From Thermoplasmata archaeon (lineage in GTDB: Archaea; Thermoplasmatota; Thermoplasmata; Thermoplasmatales; Thermoplasmataceae), in assembly GCA_021850505.1 (NCBI GenBank), contig JAJZLW010000053.1, positions 1 to 6,507 on the forward strand: a stretch of DNA of 6,507 nt, read 5' to 3'. Positions 1 to 6,154 of this stretch are shown piece after piece. Below the pieces are notes generated by a model, which was given only the letters and a program-made list of their open reading frames with translations, did no database searches and had not been told where the DNA came from. The position numbers and the translations under genes are program-made. The stretch's first letter is position 1. Each line of letters starts with the position of its first letter.

Positions 1-551
1 GAGAATCCCTGAAAAGGCATCTCAACAACGCAGTAAAGATCATAAACACAAGCAGGCCGCTTTCTGTAGAAATAGTTAAAGACAAGAAAGGCATGGAAAG
101 ATACTATGAGGCTAGACGGAGCATTGGCAAGACCTTGTATAATCTCAGGAGCAGTGAAGAAGAATCCGCAATCACTCTTGATATAGTCGTACCAACTTCA
201 CAGATCTCAAAGACTCTAATGGCAATTTCAAGTGCGGCCAGGTCATTCAAAATAAGGTGCCTGCTTGCAGGGCATATTGGTGACGGCAACGTACATCCTG
301 CCTTAATTGTGAACCTAAAAAGTCCAGAAGGAAACGATAGGGCACTAGAATTAATGTCTGAGATCGGAAAAATAGCAGTGAAAAACGGAGGGTCTGTTTC
401 AGCTGAACATGGAATAGGTTTACAAAAAAAGCATCTTCTATTGTATGAAATGGAATTCAAGAATTCATCAGAGTCGATTGATATAATGAGGAAAATTAAA
501 GAGGCGATAGATCCCTCGGCCATTCTCAATCCCGGCAAGATATTCGACTGA
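1..551 (+). CDS. FAD-linked oxidase, GlcD/D-lactate dehydrogenase type, C-terminal part (5'-truncated)
   Basis: The frame is open from the left edge (first full codon at base 3), so this is the last 182 residues of a longer protein; the family is usually about 450-480 residues. What remains is the C-terminal substrate and metal domain of the FAD-binding type 4 oxidases, which oxidise 2-hydroxy acids such as glycolate, D-lactate or D-2-hydroxyglutarate to 2-oxo acids. Visible signatures are VVPTS, then GHIGDGNVHP (histidines at visible residues 91 and 98), then SAEHGIG (Glu135-His136), and a C-terminal DPSAILNPGKIFD. In the family these His, His and Glu residues bind the divalent metal near the substrate. 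The N-terminal FAD-binding domain is outside the window, so the exact substrate cannot be assigned. An in-frame ATG at 93 is internal and not the true start. It ends in TGA, well separated from the next gene. Confidence 0.9.
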   Translation, partial: ESLKRHLNNAVKIINTSRPLSVEIVKDKKGMERYYEARRSIGKTLYNLRSSEEESAITLDIVVPTSQISKTLMAISSAARSFKIRCLLAGHIGDGNVHPALIVNLKSPEGNDRALELMSEIGKIAVKNGGSVSAEHGIGLQKKHLLLYEMEFKNSSESIDIMRKIKEAIDPSAILNPGKIFD

Positions 552-570
552 ATGAGAATACTGTATATAG

Positions 571-582
571 GGCAATTTTGCC
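571..582 (+). repeat. short perfect inverted repeat after the oxidase gene
   Basis: GGCAATTTTGCC has perfect 5-base arms around two bases, starting 20 bases after the oxidase stop. As RNA it would be a 4-bp stem with a 4-base loop. No T-run follows, so a terminator is doubtful; it could be chance or a protein-binding dyad. Confidence 0.2.
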
Positions 583-755
583 GGTAAAAGTATGCTTGCT
601 TATCCCTCATAAATACCATGTATTAACAGAGGAAATTCATCTTAGTTCTTCAGGGAAAAGAAGTTAGTGCGAGTAAATATTGACTAGCAATAAGTGCTGC
701 GTATTTGATGCTATAGGTTAAATATTTTCAAACTAATATTATAATGCTTTATCGC

Positions 756-768
756 TATATTTAAATAC
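756..768 (+). promoter_or_regulatory. archaeal TATA box for the MFS gene
   Basis: TATATTTAAATAC is a close match to the archaeal TATA element. It is centred about 45 bases upstream of the MFS start codon. Initiation about 25 bases downstream, near 787-790, would give a leader of roughly 20 bases that begins just ahead of the Shine-Dalgarno site at 791. A similar block lies about 44 bases further upstream at 710-726. Confidence 0.6.
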
Positions 769-790
769 GTATACCAGATCTAACTTATTA

Positions 791-796
791 AGGTGG
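791..796 (+). promoter_or_regulatory. Shine-Dalgarno site of the MFS gene
   Basis: AGGTGG contains the archaeal AGGTG core complementary to the 16S rRNA 3' end. It sits 10 bases before the ATG at 807, a slightly long spacing filled with T and A. It supports 807 as the start; the predicted transcript would begin only a few bases upstream. Confidence 0.55.
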
Positions 797-806
797 TTTT
801 TTAAAA

Positions 807-2162
807 ATGGTAGAAGATGCAAGTGTGGAAATAAGTAAGCGAATGGAGCGATATTCAACCTGGCCCTGGTCATATTCTATTTTGGTCCTGGTCGGTTTCG
901 CCTATTTCTTTGGTTTGTATGATGTCCTCACTATCGGAGTTGCTGCCCCAACAATCGGCGCGCAATTCGGGATACCGGGGCCTGTTGTATCGTCGACCGG
1001 AACAATTGTTTCACTGATTGGTTATCCAATTGGCGCGTTTGTCCTGTCTCATATCTCCGATTCATTGGGAAGAAAGAAGGCACTCAGTATATCTTTGATA
1101 ACCTATTCTCTTGGCTCGCTTCTTACAGCCGTTTCCACCAATATAATAGAAATTTATGCATGGAGGGTTCTGACCGGAATCGGCATTGGAGCGGATCTGG
1201 CCATTGCATCTGCTTATCTTAGCGAACTGTCATCATCGAAGAGCAGAGGGCGTTTCCAGAGTCTCGGCACATTTTTTGGTTTTACTGGAGCTGGACTTGC
1301 ACCAATAATTGGTTATTTCCTGATTCCAGCACTTTCATATGGATGGAGACTTTATTTTATAGTTGGCGCAGTCGGAGCTGTTGTCGTATTGTTCTATAGA
1401 AAGGATCTTCCCGAAAGCCCAAGGTGGTACCTGATGAAGGGCAGGATAGATGATGCCAGAAAGGTTGTTGATCGCCTGGAGAGCTACCAGATGAAGAAAC
1501 ATGGATCTTTGCCTCCTCTTGGAGAAATTGAAGGGGGTATAACCACAAGCGATCGGAAGATCCCGCTTCTCAATCTTTTCAGCAGAAAAAACGGAAAGCG
1601 TCTCATTATAGTCCTGATAGTATTTTTGTTCTATTATGTCTATGCATATCCATTCCTCGGTCTGACCACATCACTGCTCGCCGCTTCCGGATACACCATA
1701 GCAACAAGTTTACTGGTGGTCGGACTCGGCGGATTAGGGTTCGCGCTGGGAGCTTTTCTTTCATTCATTTTCGCTGACCAGATGGAGAGAAAGTATCTTA
1801 TCGCCATCCTTTTCTTCGTCCAGGGTCTCTCCATGTGGCTAATCGGTATCAAGACAAGCGTGGCTGAAGTGGTCGTAGCAGACTTCATAGCATCCTTTTC
1901 CAACACTTTCCTCGCAACCATGCTTTACGTTTATGCTGCGGAGAACTTCCCTACCAGTGCCCGTAGCAACGGCGTAGCCGCTACGGATGGATTGGGGCAC
2001 ATTGCACCGATATTTATGGTTGGAATTGCTTTTTCCATATTTGTCGCTCATGGCTTCTACATTACATACCTTACACTTGCTGTGCTTGCCGTGGTGGGCG
2101 GAATCATAGTACTTCCTGGAATAAGGAGCACTACGAAGAAACTGGAAGATATTTCAGGATAA
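807..2162 (+). CDS. MFS transporter, sugar-porter / metabolite:H+ symporter type
   Basis: A complete 451-residue integral membrane protein of the major facilitator superfamily, the usual length for 12-helix members. Transport is expected to be secondary, probably coupled to protons across the cytoplasmic membrane. Helix 1 carries an acidic residue in GLYDVLTIGVAAP (Asp39). The loop between helices 2 and 3 has the motif A version DSLGRKK (residues 85-91). Arg120 lies in WRVLTGIGIGADL (helix 4), and YLSE follows at 137-140. The end of helix 6 has the sugar-porter motif PESPRWY (202-208), followed by a charged central loop of about 60 residues. The second half has a degenerate motif A (DQMERK, 324-329) and ENFPTSARSNG (379-389) matching the family's E-x-F-P-T-x-x-R signature. 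The ATG is supported by an upstream AGGTGG and TATA box. The gene seems to be transcribed alone. Substrate is unknown; a sugar or carboxylic acid is plausible. Proximity to a hydroxyacid oxidase hints at an organic acid but proves nothing. Confidence 0.9.
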   Translation: MVEDASVEISKRMERYSTWPWSYSILVLVGFAYFFGLYDVLTIGVAAPTIGAQFGIPGPVVSSTGTIVSLIGYPIGAFVLSHISDSLGRKKALSISLITYSLGSLLTAVSTNIIEIYAWRVLTGIGIGADLAIASAYLSELSSSKSRGRFQSLGTFFGFTGAGLAPIIGYFLIPALSYGWRLYFIVGAVGAVVVLFYRKDLPESPRWYLMKGRIDDARKVVDRLESYQMKKHGSLPPLGEIEGGITTSDRKIPLLNLFSRKNGKRLIIVLIVFLFYYVYAYPFLGLTTSLLAASGYTIATSLLVVGLGGLGFALGAFLSFIFADQMERKYLIAILFFVQGLSMWLIGIKTSVAEVVVADFIASFSNTFLATMLYVYAAENFPTSARSNGVAATDGLGHIAPIFMVGIAFSIFVAHGFYITYLTLAVLAVVGGIIVLPGIRSTTKKLEDISG

Positions 2163-2171
2163 TCATATATT

Positions 2172-2185
2172 AATTATCTATAATT
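2172..2185 (+). repeat. AT-only inverted repeat after the MFS gene
   Basis: AATTAT-CT-ATAATT is a perfect 6-base inverted repeat ten bases after the MFS stop, inside a very AT-rich stretch (2161-2215). AT-rich tracts after genes are compatible with archaeal transcription termination, but the stem would be weak and chance is likely in such composition. Confidence 0.2.
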
Positions 2186-2245
2186 TATAATTCATATTAA
2201 CATAATTACAAAGCCATGATCTGGAAGACAGATACATTAAACAGG

Positions 2246-2260
2246 TTTTTAAAAATAAAT
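2246..2260 (+). promoter_or_regulatory. probable TATA box of the ABC transporter operon
   Basis: TTTTTAAAAATAAAT is a TATA-like element about 100 bases upstream of the ATPase start. Initiation about 25 bases downstream, near 2277-2281, would leave a leader of about 75 bases. That leader would contain the dyad at 2281-2314 and the mini-ORF at 2334. The whole stretch is AT-rich, so the exact box is uncertain. Confidence 0.45.
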
Positions 2261-2280
2261 ATTAATAAGAATTAGGAATG

Positions 2281-2314
2281 CCGGGTTTAGTAAAAGCCAT
2301 AATAGAGAAACCGG
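2281..2314 (+). promoter_or_regulatory. imperfect dyad / stem-loop in the ABC operon leader
   Basis: CCGG-g-TTT (2281-2288) pairs with AAACCGG (2308-2314). This gives seven base pairs with one bulged G and a 19-base loop. The GC-rich arms stand out in AT-rich surroundings. The dyad falls at or just after the predicted transcription start, so it could be a repressor operator or a 5' RNA hairpin. No known riboswitch consensus was recognised; TPP-type motifs were looked for and not seen. Confidence 0.3.
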
Positions 2315-2333
2315 AATGATAGAGGTGCCCCAT

Positions 2334-2423
2334 ATGAACTGCTTGGAAGGTGATAATGGTGACGGATCAACCGATCAAGGGAATAGACAGTGCAGGGGCC
2401 AATGGCATAACCAGCCTTCTTGA
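2334..2423 (+). other. possible upstream mini-ORF overlapping the ATPase start (29 codons)
   Basis: An ATG at 2334 is preceded by GAGGTG (2322-2327) with an ideal 6-base spacing. It opens a 29-codon frame, MNCLEGDNGDGS..., ending in TGA at 2421. It overlaps the first 68 bases of the ATPase gene in another reading frame. The peptide is polar and resembles no family I know. It may be a leader translated to tune ATPase expression, or a chance ORF with a good ribosome site. Confidence 0.25.
2347..2354 (+). promoter_or_regulatory. Shine-Dalgarno site that decides the ATPase start
   Basis: AAGGTGAT contains a seven-base match (AGGTGAT) to the archaeal anti-Shine-Dalgarno sequence, with the AGG ending five bases before the ATG at 2356. 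The upstream GTG at 2350 lies inside this site and so cannot use it, which favours ATG 2356. Confidence 0.55.
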
Positions 2424-3165
2424 ATCAGTAAACATTCATTTTTCATACGAGAATGGTTACAAGGTTTTTGAGAATATTAACATTTCAGTGGGCCAGGATA
2501 AATTTGTTGCCATAGTTGGACCTTCTGGCATTGGAAAGTCTACTTTTCTAAGGATTATGGGCGGATTCCTGCAGCCGGATTCAGGCGCTACGTACCTGCT
2601 AGGAAAAAAGATTACGAAACCTACCCCGCAGGTGATATTTGTCCACCAGTCAATTATTACATTTCCTTGGATGACGGCCCTCGAAAATGTAATGCTTTCC
2701 CCAAGATCGCTGAAGGTACCATACGAGAAGGCGGAGGAGATGGCAAAGAATGCACTGGATGCCGTAGGTCTCCAGGGCTTTGAGGATCTTTACCCGAAGG
2801 AGATGAGTGGCGGTATGAGGCAGAGAGTGGCAATTGCGCGGGCTCTTGCAGCTAACCCAACAGTTATGCTGATGGACGAGCCATTTTCTCATCTAGATGA
2901 GTTGACCGCTGAGGGTCTCAGGCAGGATATTTACAACATTCTTTTCAGGACTGATACCCCGCTTAAGGGAGTGGTATTAGTTTCTCATAACCTCACAGAG
3001 GTCCTTGAGCTTGCGGACGAAGTATACATACTTAACAATATTCCCGCCACTGTAGTAGGAAAATTAGAGGTGGACATACCAAGGCCAAGAAATCCGAGAA
3101 ATCCGAAGTTCAACGAATATCTTGACCTTCTTTATACAAAGCTCTCTCCGCCCGGGAGGAAATAA
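2356..3165 (+). CDS. ABC transporter ATP-binding protein, nitrate/sulfonate/taurine (NrtD/TauB/SsuB) type
   Basis: This cytoplasmic ATPase of about 269 residues powers the permease encoded next to it. All nucleotide-binding motifs are intact, numbered from the ATG at 2356. They are Walker A GPSGIGKST (55-63), the Q-loop glutamine in VHQ (98) followed by FPWMTALENV, signature MSGGMRQR (150-157), Walker B VMLMDE (170-175), D-loop SHLD (178-181), and the switch histidine in VSH (211). The FPW and tandem-domain pattern is typical of anion/sulfonate-type importers. It lacks a long C-terminal regulatory extension. A GTG at 2350 would add two residues, but it overlaps the Shine-Dalgarno sequence, so ATG 2356 is preferred. 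The stop TAA shares its last base with the ATG of the permease, indicating translational coupling. The first 25 or so residues precede the ABC fold and are variable. The transported substrate cannot be read from the ATPase. Confidence 0.92.
   Translation: MVTDQPIKGIDSAGANGITSLLESVNIHFSYENGYKVFENINISVGQDKFVAIVGPSGIGKSTFLRIMGGFLQPDSGATYLLGKKITKPTPQVIFVHQSIITFPWMTALENVMLSPRSLKVPYEKAEEMAKNALDAVGLQGFEDLYPKEMSGGMRQRVAIARALAANPTVMLMDEPFSHLDELTAEGLRQDIYNILFRTDTPLKGVVLVSHNLTEVLELADEVYILNNIPATVVGKLEVDIPRPRNPRNPKFNEYLDLLYTKLSPPGRK
3154..3159 (+). promoter_or_regulatory. Shine-Dalgarno site of the permease gene
   Basis: GGGAGG lies within the last codons of the ATPase gene, five bases before the permease ATG at 3165. 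Together with the TAATG stop/start overlap it supports coupled translation of both subunits and fixes the permease start. Confidence 0.7.
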
Positions 3166-4787
3166 TGCAGGAATACCTGATCATAATACTGGCAGTGCTA
3201 GCCACTGCTGGTAGAGTGGTGGGGTTAGTCCTTTTATCCATAATTACAGGCTGGATTTTGGCATATGGTGCCATAAAGGGAAAGATTTTCGAGACAATAT
3301 TTGTTGCTGTATCAGAGGTATTTGAGTCTGTTCCGGTTATATCATTCTTTCCGATAGTGCTGATACTCTTCATCACAAGGATAGGAGGCCCTCTCGGGGT
3401 TGAACTTGCCTCTGATTTCCTGGTTTTTACTGCAGTTGTGTGGAATATATGGCTAGCAGAATATCAGGCATTCAAGACAATTCCCAAGGAAATGGTGGAA
3501 GTGGGATCAAATTACAGAATGGGTTTCTTTTCAATACTGAAGAACGTATACATCCCATTCTCAATTCCAAGGATTGCGGCAAACCTATTCCCAAGCGTGT
3601 CTGATGGTTTCTTCTATATAACAGTAAGTGAGGTATTTGCCATCGGCGTTACAACGTACCAGACATTTGGAATAGGAACGGTAATGGATAATCTCATAGC
3701 AGAGAATAACATCTCCGGAATAATCTTTGCCTTCGTTGTACTTGCAATCGTCATAGGTGTGATTATTTATTTCCTGCGTGAATTCAGCAAAAGAGCAGTT
3801 TCTAAATACACTGTGGATACTGATGCGCCTGTCATGAGGAGAGGGAGGATCAGCTTCAAAAACACGACAAGAAAGATATCGGTTGTTGCTGCAACCCCTC
3901 TTACCCGTCTTGCGAAATATTATCGCCGGAGAAATGCATCTGCGCAGAACGAAATGTTTATGAATGAAAGACCTGATAGAAATTACGGAAGATATATCCT
4001 TGCCCCTATAGGCCTTCTTATATTGATTGGGATAGCGTACTTTTCGATCATACTTGTAATCAGCGTGAGTCCTGCAGAATGGAGCAGGCTATTCAGCATT
4101 GTGCCGCAAATACTGATAGGAATGCTTTATGATTATGCGAGGGTGGCGAGCGTTATAATTGTGACCTTCATCGTATCCCTCTTCCTGGGATACTATCTGG
4201 CCATGCACCTTAAGGCCGAAGCTGTATCAATACCGACAATCCAGGTATTGACCGCATTTCCTGCGCCAATCTATTTTCCATTTGTCTTCGTATTACTCTA
4301 TCCAGACATACATTATGCTCTTGGAGGATTCACCAATGAATTCTTTGTCCTCGGCCTGGCATTCATAAGCACCTTTTACTACCTCTTCTATTCCTTCTGG
4401 ATGGGCGTAAAGGCAATGCCTGCCGAATATAACGAACTAATGCGTAACATGAATATGGGTTTCTTCAGCAAGATGCGGAGAATAATCATACCTTCAACAT
4501 TCCCTTACCTTGTTTCTGGTATATCATCTACAATAAACAGTACATGGGGCGGTCTCATGATTGGGGAATACTGGCCAACAATTTATGCAGGGCACACACT
4601 AGAGGTTCATCATGGATTGATGAGGTTTATTGATATATCAACAGCAAGCGGAAATATCTCATATGCAGCATGGGCATCATTCATCTTCGGAATTGTAGTA
4701 GTAATATTCTCAATACTGTTCACAAGAAGGATGATGGAACTGGCCAGAAGAAGGTACGTTGCCGAAGAGGGAGTTTATGCAGCATGA
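3165..4787 (+). CDS. ABC transporter permease with two fused transmembrane domains (anion-type, duplicated)
   Basis: A 540-residue membrane protein made of two binding-protein-dependent permease domains in one chain, where most importers use two separate or identical subunits of about 250 residues. Domain 1 spans about residues 1-205. Its cytoplasmic coupling (EAA) loop is at about 107-136, with the core MVEVGSNYRMGFFS and IPFSIPRI. Domain 2 spans about 276-525, with its EAA loop at 417-447 (MPAEYNELMRNMNMGFFS, IIPSTFP). The two loops share MGFFS and the following I-P-x-x-x-P, showing internal duplication. Between the domains lies a basic, hydrophilic stretch of about 70 residues (205-276), probably a cytoplasmic linker. 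The protein resembles what I know as the duplicated anion-type permease group (COG4986, from memory). With the ATPase encoded just upstream (one-base overlap) it should form a complete translocator. No solute-binding protein gene is nearby. Nitrate, sulfonate or another anion is possible; substrate unknown. Confidence 0.9.
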   Translation: MQEYLIIILAVLATAGRVVGLVLLSIITGWILAYGAIKGKIFETIFVAVSEVFESVPVISFFPIVLILFITRIGGPLGVELASDFLVFTAVVWNIWLAEYQAFKTIPKEMVEVGSNYRMGFFSILKNVYIPFSIPRIAANLFPSVSDGFFYITVSEVFAIGVTTYQTFGIGTVMDNLIAENNISGIIFAFVVLAIVIGVIIYFLREFSKRAVSKYTVDTDAPVMRRGRISFKNTTRKISVVAATPLTRLAKYYRRRNASAQNEMFMNERPDRNYGRYILAPIGLLILIGIAYFSIILVISVSPAEWSRLFSIVPQILIGMLYDYARVASVIIVTFIVSLFLGYYLAMHLKAEAVSIPTIQVLTAFPAPIYFPFVFVLLYPDIHYALGGFTNEFFVLGLAFISTFYYLFYSFWMGVKAMPAEYNELMRNMNMGFFSKMRRIIIPSTFPYLVSGISSTINSTWGGLMIGEYWPTIYAGHTLEVHHGLMRFIDISTASGNISYAAWASFIFGIVVVIFSILFTRRMMELARRRYVAEEGVYAA

Positions 4788-4832
4788 TATGCAATATTGA
4801 AAATTGGAAACGCCTCACTTTAACACAACCTC

Positions 4833-4843
4833 AATATACATAC
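4833..4843 (+). promoter_or_regulatory. candidate TATA box for a leaderless glyA transcript
   Basis: AATATACATAC is TATA-like and centred about 23 bases before the glyA ATG, close to the normal distance from TATA box to transcription start. No Shine-Dalgarno sequence lies between it and the ATG. Both facts fit transcription starting at or next to the start codon. The match to the consensus is only moderate. Confidence 0.4.
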
Positions 4844-4859
4844 GAAGCATTGTAGCAAT

Positions 4860-6152
4860 ATGACAACCAATCTTGAGAAAGCTCTTAAAATTAGGGAGAT
4901 TGCAAAGGAACATAATGAGTACTTCAAGGATAGCATACCACTGATTGCATCTGAAAATGTAATGAGTCCACTTGCACTTGAAATGCTTCTTACAGATCTC
5001 GGTTCCAGATATGCGGAGGGTCTGCCGCATCACAGGTACTACCAGGGGAACCAGTTTGTCGACCAGATCGAGGATCTAGCGATAGAATACGCGAATTCGT
5101 TATTCAAGAGCAAACAGGCAGATCCAAGGCCTATTTCAGGTACAAATGCAAACATTGCCGCTATATACGGTCTGACCAAGCCGGGTGATAAGATCACTGT
5201 CCCTCCTCTTTCGGGCGGCGGTCACATAAGTGCAGCAAAATTTGGGGCTGTTGGCCTTAGAGGACTGGATTCATCAGATTACCCATTTGACAACGATGAG
5301 ATGAATCTCGACGTAGATGCCACAATCAAACTAATCCGGGAGAAAAAACCAAAGGTCTGCCTCTTCGGGCAATCTGTTTTCCTTTTCCCAACGCCAATTA
5401 AGGATTTAATGGATGCAATAAGGGAGGTGGGTGCAAAGGTATGGTATGACGGAGCACATGTTCTCGGTCTAATCGCCGGCGGCAGATTCCAGGACCCTCT
5501 CAGAGAGGGAGCAGACATTATTACCGCGAGCACTCACAAGACATTCCCTGGCCCGCAACATGGAATCATTATTGGAAATACAGGCGATGAAACATGGAAG
5601 TCCGTCCAGAGGGGCGTTTTTCCTGGATCACTGAGCAATCACCACCTTAATGCAATGGCCTCTCTTGCAGTTACACTGGCTGAGGAGCTTGAATATGGTG
5701 CGGTTTATGCTTCGAGAATCATTGAAAACGCCAAAACACTTGCCCAGTCCCTGAACGAGGAAGGTTTCAAAGTTCTTGGTGAAAAGAAGGGGTTTACAGA
5801 ATCTCACACAATAGTTGTTGATGTCAGGGCTCAGGGTGGTGGAAAGCAAGCTGCTGAACTTCTGGAAAAATGCAACATAGTGCTGAACAAGAACCTCCTT
5901 CCATGGGATACAAGCAAGAATTCACAGGATCCCAGCGGTCTTAGAATTGGAACTCAGGAAGTAACACGTATAGGCTTCGGAAAGTCAGAAATGAAGGAGA
6001 TTGCAAAGATAATGGGCGACCTCTTGATTAGGCATGCTGATCCTGAAAGTATCAGATTGAGGGCTGAGACCTTAAAAAGTAATTTCCGCGAAATAAAGTA
6101 CTGCTTTGGAAAACATGAGGCATATAAGTACATTGAAATCATAAAGATGTAA
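4860..6152 (+). CDS. glyA: serine hydroxymethyltransferase, archaeal type
   Basis: A complete 430-residue PLP enzyme of fold type I, close to the usual length. It interconverts serine and glycine while moving a one-carbon unit to or from a tetrahydropterin (tetrahydrofolate or an archaeal analogue) in the cytoplasm. Diagnostic parts are IASEN (29-33), YAEGLPHHRYYQG (51-63), SGTNAN (93-98), GGGH (119-122, the His that stacks on PLP), WYDGAH (Asp197 and His200, binding the PLP ring), and STHKTFPGPQHG with Lys227 as the Schiff-base lysine. VFPGSLSNHHLN (253-264) and SGLRIGTQEVTR with Arg362 (substrate carboxylate) follow. The PHHRYY and SNHHLN segments differ from the bacterial PGKRYY and GGQGGP forms. 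I recall the SNHHL form from archaeal relatives. No in-frame start lies upstream before a stop at 4821. No Shine-Dalgarno is seen, and a TATA-like box at 4833 suggests a leaderless message. A Nudix gene starts two bases after the stop. Confidence 0.95.
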   Translation: MTTNLEKALKIREIAKEHNEYFKDSIPLIASENVMSPLALEMLLTDLGSRYAEGLPHHRYYQGNQFVDQIEDLAIEYANSLFKSKQADPRPISGTNANIAAIYGLTKPGDKITVPPLSGGGHISAAKFGAVGLRGLDSSDYPFDNDEMNLDVDATIKLIREKKPKVCLFGQSVFLFPTPIKDLMDAIREVGAKVWYDGAHVLGLIAGGRFQDPLREGADIITASTHKTFPGPQHGIIIGNTGDETWKSVQRGVFPGSLSNHHLNAMASLAVTLAEELEYGAVYASRIIENAKTLAQSLNEEGFKVLGEKKGFTESHTIVVDVRAQGGGKQAAELLEKCNIVLNKNLLPWDTSKNSQDPSGLRIGTQEVTRIGFGKSEMKEIAKIMGDLLIRHADPESIRLRAETLKSNFREIKYCFGKHEAYKYIEIIKM

Positions 6153-6154
6153 AA

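Noticed and set aside
571..582. Intrinsic terminator after the oxidase gene
   Set aside because: The stem is at most 4-5 bp and no T-tract follows, so it is listed only as a short inverted repeat.
104..619. 171-codon open frame on the minus strand across the oxidase gene
   Set aside because: It mirrors a clearly conserved FAD-oxidase C-terminus on the plus strand and its product resembles no family. The plus frame carries GHIGDGNVHP and the NPGKIFD end.
552..806. Hidden small gene or tRNA between the oxidase and the MFS gene
   Set aside because: No cloverleaf-like arms or conserved tRNA T-loop motif were found, and no ORF with a ribosome site of meaningful length was seen. Only promoter elements are supported.
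2215..2349. Possible riboswitch in the long leader of the ABC operon
   Set aside because: The leader was scanned for the TPP motifs and other conserved cores I know, and none was seen. Only a simple 7-bp imperfect dyad is present.
2350..2352. GTG as the ATPase start codon
   Set aside because: It lies inside the AAGGTGAT Shine-Dalgarno site and has no ribosome site at a proper distance. The ATG at 2356 fits better; the difference is two residues.
4670..4855. 61-codon plus-strand frame across the end of the permease and the gap before glyA
   Set aside because: Most of it overlaps the conserved permease end in another frame, it has no ribosome site, and its composition (clusters of Cys, Arg and Lys) looks non-coding.
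4815..5033. 72-codon minus-strand frame covering the glyA promoter and start
   Set aside because: It overlaps the conserved IASEN and YAEG segments of glyA, has no recognisable product, and reads as a shadow frame.
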